In this document: positions 5,553 to 8,543 of the stretch, in pieces
Layout: each line of letters starts with the position of its first letter
Position numbering within the stretch: the first letter of the stretch is position 1
DNA from: Gemmatimonadota bacterium
Lineage (GTDB): Bacteria > Gemmatimonadota > Gemmatimonadetes > Gemmatimonadales > Gemmatimonadaceae
DNA: 8,543 nucleotides
NCBI GenBank assembly: GCA_028287205.1
Contig: JAQBQC010000563.1
Span: 1-8,543 of the forward strand
Reading direction: 5' to 3'
Translations under genes and position numbers: made by a program
The notes under the pieces: model-generated
Database searches by the model: none
What the model was told of the DNA's origin: nothing
The model's input: only the letters and a program-made list of their open reading frames with translations

Positions 5553-7589
5553 CTACCAGATTTTCACGCGATCTCCCGGCGGGAGATACATCTTGTCGCC
5601 CGGCTTCACGTCGAACGTCGTCTCGAAGACGTCGTTGTTCACGAGCGGCACCTTCGCACGGTAGTCACCGGGCGAATGTGGATTCGTGAGCAGCTGCTGC
5701 CGAAGCGCGTCATCGCGAATCTTGCCGCGCCAGATCTGCGCGAAGCCGATGAAGAAGCGCTGATCGCCGGTGAGCCCGTCGATCACCGGCGCCTCCTTTC
5801 CATTGAGCGAGATGCGATACGCGCGATACGCCTGCGCCAGTCCGCTCAGATCTCCGATGTTCTCGCCCATCGTCAGCTTGCCGTTGATGTGCAGGTCGTC
5901 GATGGGACTGATCGCATCGTACTGCGCACCGAGCTTCGATGTGCGCGCCTCGTACGCCGTCGCATCGCCTGCCGTCCACCAGTCGCGCAGATTTCCTTCG
6001 CCGTCCGACTTGCGCCCCTGATCGTCGAAGCCATGGCCGATCTCGTGCCCGATCACCGCGCCGATCGCGCCGTAATTCACCGCGTCGTCCGCATTCACGT
6101 TGAAGAACGGTGGCTGCAGAATTCCGGCAGGGAAGGTGATGTCGTTCGCGATCGAGTTGTACTGCGCGTTCACCGTCGGCGCCGTCATCCCCCAGCGCGT
6201 GTTGTCGACCGGCTTGCCCAGGCGCGACGTCATGTCCGCGTACTCGAACTCGCGCGAGCGAACCTCGTTTCCGAACAGATCATCGCGCTTGATGGCGAGC
6301 GACGAATAGTCACGCGGCTTGTCCGGCGCGCCGATCTTCACCTTGAAGTGCGCGAGCTTTTCCTTCGCCTGCGCCTTCGTCTCGGGGCTCATCCACTCGA
6401 GACTGTCGATGCCCACCCTGTATGCGTTGATGATGTTCTTCACCAGCGCATCCATGCGAGCCTTCGCCTCGGGCTTGAAATACTTGGCGATGTAGAGCGT
6501 GCCCGCGGCTTCGCCCAGCGTGGAGTTCGTGCCGTCCACGGCGCGCTTCCACCGCGCGGCGAGCTCCTGTTGCCCGTTGAGGGTCCTGCCGTGGAAGGCG
6601 AAGCTCGCCTGCACGAACGGCGCTGGAAGCACGCTCGAGAATTCGTCGAGCAGGTGGAAGGTGAGATATTCGCGCCACGTCGATACCGGCGTCTTCGCGA
6701 GAATCGGATCGACCGCCTTGATGTAGTCCGGCTGACGCACGACCACTTCGTTCGCCTTCGACAGCCCCGATGCGGAGAGATAGCTCTTCCAGTTGAACGA
6801 CGGCGTCATCGCCGACAGCTCGGCCACAGTCATCCTGTTGTACGTGGCGTTGCGATCGCGATTACGCGCCCGCTCCCACTGCGGCCCCGCGATCTCCGTC
6901 TCGAGCGCGAGAATGCGATTCGCGGCGCCCTCGGCATCGGGCTGCTTCGCGAGCGTCAGCATCTGCGCGATGTATGCGACGTACGCCGCCCGCGCCGACG
7001 CCATCTTCGCGTCCTGCTTGAGATAGTAGTCGCGGTCGGGAAGGCCGAGGCCGGACTGCGATACCTGAAGAATGTTCTGCGTGGAATGCTTCGCGTCGGC
7101 GTTCACGAACACGCCCATGGGGCTGGTCACGCCGAGCCGCGCGAAGTGCGCGAACGTCGACGGCAGCTCCGAAGCGCTCTTGAGCGACGCGACGGACTTG
7201 AGCTCCGGCGCAAGCGGCGCCGTGCCGACCTGCTCGACGCGCGCGCTGTCCATGTAGCTCGCGTAGAGATCGCCGACCTTGCGCTCGGGGCTTCCCGCTT
7301 TCGCCTTGGCGTTGCTCGCCTCCTCGAACAGCTGGTGCTCGGCGTTGCGGCTGTTCTCGCGGAGCTCCTGGAACGCGCCCCAGCTCGAGGCGTCCGCGGG
7401 AATCTGCGCGGTCTTGAGCCATCCGCCGTTCACGTAGCGATAGAAATCATCCTGAGGTCGAACCGAGTGGTCGAAGTTGGATGTATCGATCCCACTCGAG
7501 GGCTGCTGGGCGGAGGCGCGGAAGGCGAGCCCGCCAACCAGGACGGTGGCGATGAGAAGTAACGAGAGTCGACGAAGAGTCTGAATCAC
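5553..7589 (-). CDS. Secreted M13 family zinc metallopeptidase (PepO/neprilysin type)
   Basis: A 678-residue zinc endopeptidase of the neprilysin family, which cuts short peptides. Residues 1-27 form a Sec signal peptide (RR at 6-7, hydrophobic core LLLIATVLVGGLAF, cleavage probably after RASA), so the enzyme acts outside the cytoplasmic membrane; there is no lipobox. The N-terminal M13 domain covers about 40-420 (HSVRPQDDFYRYVNGGWLK at 41-59 is typical). The peptidase domain holds NAQYN (474-478, substrate binding), HEIGH (515-519, zinc ligands H515 and H519, catalytic E516), GENIGD (575-580, third ligand E576 and D580) and H638/R644 in HSPGDYR, matching neprilysin His711/Arg717. The length fits the family. 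The C-terminus is VKIW, where eukaryotic members have CxxW. The start codon is GTG (7587-7589) with only a weak AGG before it. It stands alone between a hairpin and the padR promoter. Confidence 0.97.
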   Translation of the reverse strand: MIQTLRRLSLLLIATVLVGGLAFRASAQQPSSGIDTSNFDHSVRPQDDFYRYVNGGWLKTAQIPADASSWGAFQELRENSRNAEHQLFEEASNAKAKAGSPERKVGDLYASYMDSARVEQVGTAPLAPELKSVASLKSASELPSTFAHFARLGVTSPMGVFVNADAKHSTQNILQVSQSGLGLPDRDYYLKQDAKMASARAAYVAYIAQMLTLAKQPDAEGAANRILALETEIAGPQWERARNRDRNATYNRMTVAELSAMTPSFNWKSYLSASGLSKANEVVVRQPDYIKAVDPILAKTPVSTWREYLTFHLLDEFSSVLPAPFVQASFAFHGRTLNGQQELAARWKRAVDGTNSTLGEAAGTLYIAKYFKPEAKARMDALVKNIINAYRVGIDSLEWMSPETKAQAKEKLAHFKVKIGAPDKPRDYSSLAIKRDDLFGNEVRSREFEYADMTSRLGKPVDNTRWGMTAPTVNAQYNSIANDITFPAGILQPPFFNVNADDAVNYGAIGAVIGHEIGHGFDDQGRKSDGEGNLRDWWTAGDATAYEARTSKLGAQYDAISPIDDLHINGKLTMGENIGDLSGLAQAYRAYRISLNGKEAPVIDGLTGDQRFFIGFAQIWRGKIRDDALRQQLLTNPHSPGDYRAKVPLVNNDVFETTFDVKPGDKMYLPPGDRVKIW

Positions 7590-7616
7590 GGCGAACCTGT
7601 GAGGAACGGGAAATTG

Positions 7617-7630
7617 GCCCGAGCTCGGGC
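7617..7630. promoter_or_regulatory. Perfect 14-bp palindrome upstream of the M13 gene
   Basis: GCCCGAGCTCGGGC is its own reverse complement and lies 27 nt before the GTG start of the peptidase gene, where an operator or a leader hairpin could sit. I see no clear -35/-10 pair around it. A palindrome this long is expected about once by chance in a GC-rich window of this size, so its place is the main argument. Confidence 0.3.
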
Positions 7631-7728
7631 GTACGCGAGCGCGGCGGTCACTTGAGGTGCCCGCCCATGATTTACGGGCTGGACCGCTGGTTCGCTGAGA
7701 ATATCGGGCGCGGCAAATCTGCGGAAAG

Positions 7729-7744
7729 GAGCCGCGGCGGGCTC
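7729..7744 (-). terminator. Second small hairpin in the 7590-7817 gap
   Basis: GAGCC (7729-7733) and GGCTC (7740-7744) pair around a 6-nt GC loop. On the minus strand it is followed by CTTTCC, a poor T-tract. It may back up the stronger hairpin at 7782-7808. An 11-nt direct repeat (GCGGCGGGCTC at 7734-7744 and 7771-7781) links the two hairpin regions. Confidence 0.2.
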
Positions 7745-7781
7745 ACTCTCCGGCGTCGCGACAGTGCGATGCGGCGGGCTC

Positions 7782-7808
7782 CGGCGAGGCGTTGTGTACG
7801 CCTCGCCG
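7782..7808 (-). terminator. Strong hairpin after the DUF3618-like gene
   Basis: CGGCGAGGCGT (7782-7792) and ACGCCTCGCCG (7798-7808) form a perfect 11-bp stem with a 5-nt loop, starting 9 nt past the TGA of the DUF3618-like gene. The place and stability fit a terminator. No T-run follows on either strand, so it is either a U-less terminator, as often seen in GC-rich bacteria, or an mRNA 3'-end stabiliser. It separates this gene from the M13 gene. Confidence 0.55.
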
Positions 7809-7817
7809 CAACCCGGC

Positions 7818-8543
7818 TCACGACATCAAGCCAACCTGCTGCGCTGCATCCTTGGCAGTCGATTGCGCCTCATTCACGACGCGCTCGGCCACCTGTTCCA
7901 CCTTCGCCTTCGTGTCCTCGGCAGCAGCCTTCACCTTGTCGACGAGGTGATCACGAGTGTCGCCCACGAGCTCGGCCTCCTTCTCCGTGGACGGAATGGC
8001 AAGCCCGGCTGCGAGCCCGAGCGCCAGTGCGGCCGCGCCGATCACGAGCGGATTCTCCTGGAACGCCCGTTCCACGCGACGTGACTGCATGCGGGTCTCC
8101 TCGGCTACGAGGCCCGCCACGTCCTGTGCGCTCTCAGCCACGCGGCCGGCCGTGCGCTGCGTTTGCTCTTTGAGCTCGGATGTCTTGTGCTTCACCGAGT
8201 CCACTACTTCGCTCGCCTTGGCGCGTGCACGATCGATGGTTCCCGCCTGCTCGTTGTAGCCGCCGTGCTGCTGATCCTCGTACTGCGTTCCCCATCCCCG
8301 TCGCTGCTCTTCAAGGTACGACGAGCCCGATCCCATCTGCTTCTGTCCTCCGCGTCCGTTCAGGATCAGCCATCCGAGTCCAATTCCGACCATCGCCACG
8401 GGAATTGGATTCTCCCGAATCGACTGCATGACCGTGCGCTGAGCGTCGGACACTATCTCTGCCGTTTGCTGTGCCATATTCTCGACTCGTCCAATGGTGG
8501 CGTCACGAATGTCATGCTTCAGCTCCTCTTTCAGTCTGCTGGG
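7818..8543 (-). CDS. DUF3618-like membrane protein, start beyond right edge
   Basis: A frame of 241 visible residues. There is an internal ATG at 8475-8477, but the same frame stays open for 22 more codons to the right edge (PSRLKEELKHDIRDATIGRVEN), and this stretch reads like the end of a DUF3618 domain, so the true start is outside. In visible numbering, two short hydrophobic segments follow the same motif: RENPIPVAMVGIGLGWLIL (about 43-61) and QENPLVIGAAALALGLAAGLAI (about 162-183). Between them is a Gly/Gln-rich linker, then a charged amphipathic helix (about 102-160). The tail is again long, charged and helical, rich in Ala, Lys, Glu and Val, like LEA or apolipoprotein-type coiled coils. 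The ENP-plus-glycine pattern resembles ElaB/YqjD anchors, which tether ribosome- or envelope-associated proteins to the inner membrane. Likely role: stress-related membrane protein, function unproven. A strong hairpin follows. Confidence 0.85.
   Translation of the reverse strand, partial: PSRLKEELKHDIRDATIGRVENMAQQTAEIVSDAQRTVMQSIRENPIPVAMVGIGLGWLILNGRGGQKQMGSGSSYLEEQRRGWGTQYEDQQHGGYNEQAGTIDRARAKASEVVDSVKHKTSELKEQTQRTAGRVAESAQDVAGLVAEETRMQSRRVERAFQENPLVIGAAALALGLAAGLAIPSTEKEAELVGDTRDHLVDKVKAAAEDTKAKVEQVAERVVNEAQSTAKDAAQQVGLMS

Noticed and set aside
5571..5587. Perfect inverted repeat ATCTCCC-GGC-GGGAGAT
   Set aside because: It lies inside the conserved C-terminal coding part of the M13 gene (YLPPGDR), so the codons explain it, and no T-run follows.
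5514..7562. A 682-residue open frame on the plus strand opposite the M13 peptidase gene
   Set aside because: It mirrors the codon phase of a real GC-rich gene. Its product is dominated by Arg, Val, Leu and His with no recognisable domain, and the minus-strand frame has all the catalytic motifs of M13.
7652..8173. A 173-residue plus-strand frame across the 7590-7817 gap and the DUF3618-like gene
   Set aside because: Arg/Pro/Ser-rich with no domain; it runs through a strong hairpin and opposite a real gene.

Overview
This is a GC-rich stretch (about two-thirds G+C by eye) in which every gene I can support lies on the minus strand, so the genes are read from the right edge to the left edge. The protein families point to a soil-type bacterium of Gemmatimonadota or Acidobacteriota. 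The main pointers are an orphan duplicated MacB/FtsX permease of the ADOP type coupled to a short PadR regulator, a secreted M13 peptidase, and a DUF3618-like membrane protein with a conserved ATIGRVENMA stretch. I lean to Gemmatimonadota, but this is inference from family content, since there is no rRNA or marker gene here.

Layout in transcription order. (1) 8543-7818: C-terminal part of a DUF3618-like membrane protein whose start lies beyond the right edge; a strong 11-bp hairpin follows its stop. (2) 7589-5553: a secreted M13 (neprilysin/PepO-type) zinc endopeptidase, preceded by a 14-bp perfect palindrome. (3) 5452-5102 and 5105-2364: a PadR repressor and an 8-TM ADOP permease joined by an ATGA overlap; a 13+13-bp inverted repeat sits on the likely padR promoter. 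(4) 2234-2034: a 66-residue unknown protein with an excellent ribosome binding site. (5) 1983-1894: a possible 29-residue single-TM peptide. (6) 1827-1342 and 1338-577: a DinB-family metalloprotein and a YqjF/DUF2071 protein 3 nt apart. (7) 460-134: a 108-residue unknown protein. (8) 114-1: the possible start of a lipoprotein or secreted protein cut by the left edge.

The best supported regulatory unit is PadR plus permease: the repressor probably binds the palindrome over its own promoter and so controls both genes. No ABC ATPase is encoded here, as expected for orphan permeases of this class. DinB and DUF2071 look like a two-gene operon. I found no mobile element, CRISPR array, tRNA or rRNA. 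No gene-free stretch exceeds 300 bases; the largest gap, 7590-7817, holds the hairpin and the palindrome. I see no clear new multi-gene system. The features most worth testing are the PadR operator and the two small unknown proteins upstream of dinB.
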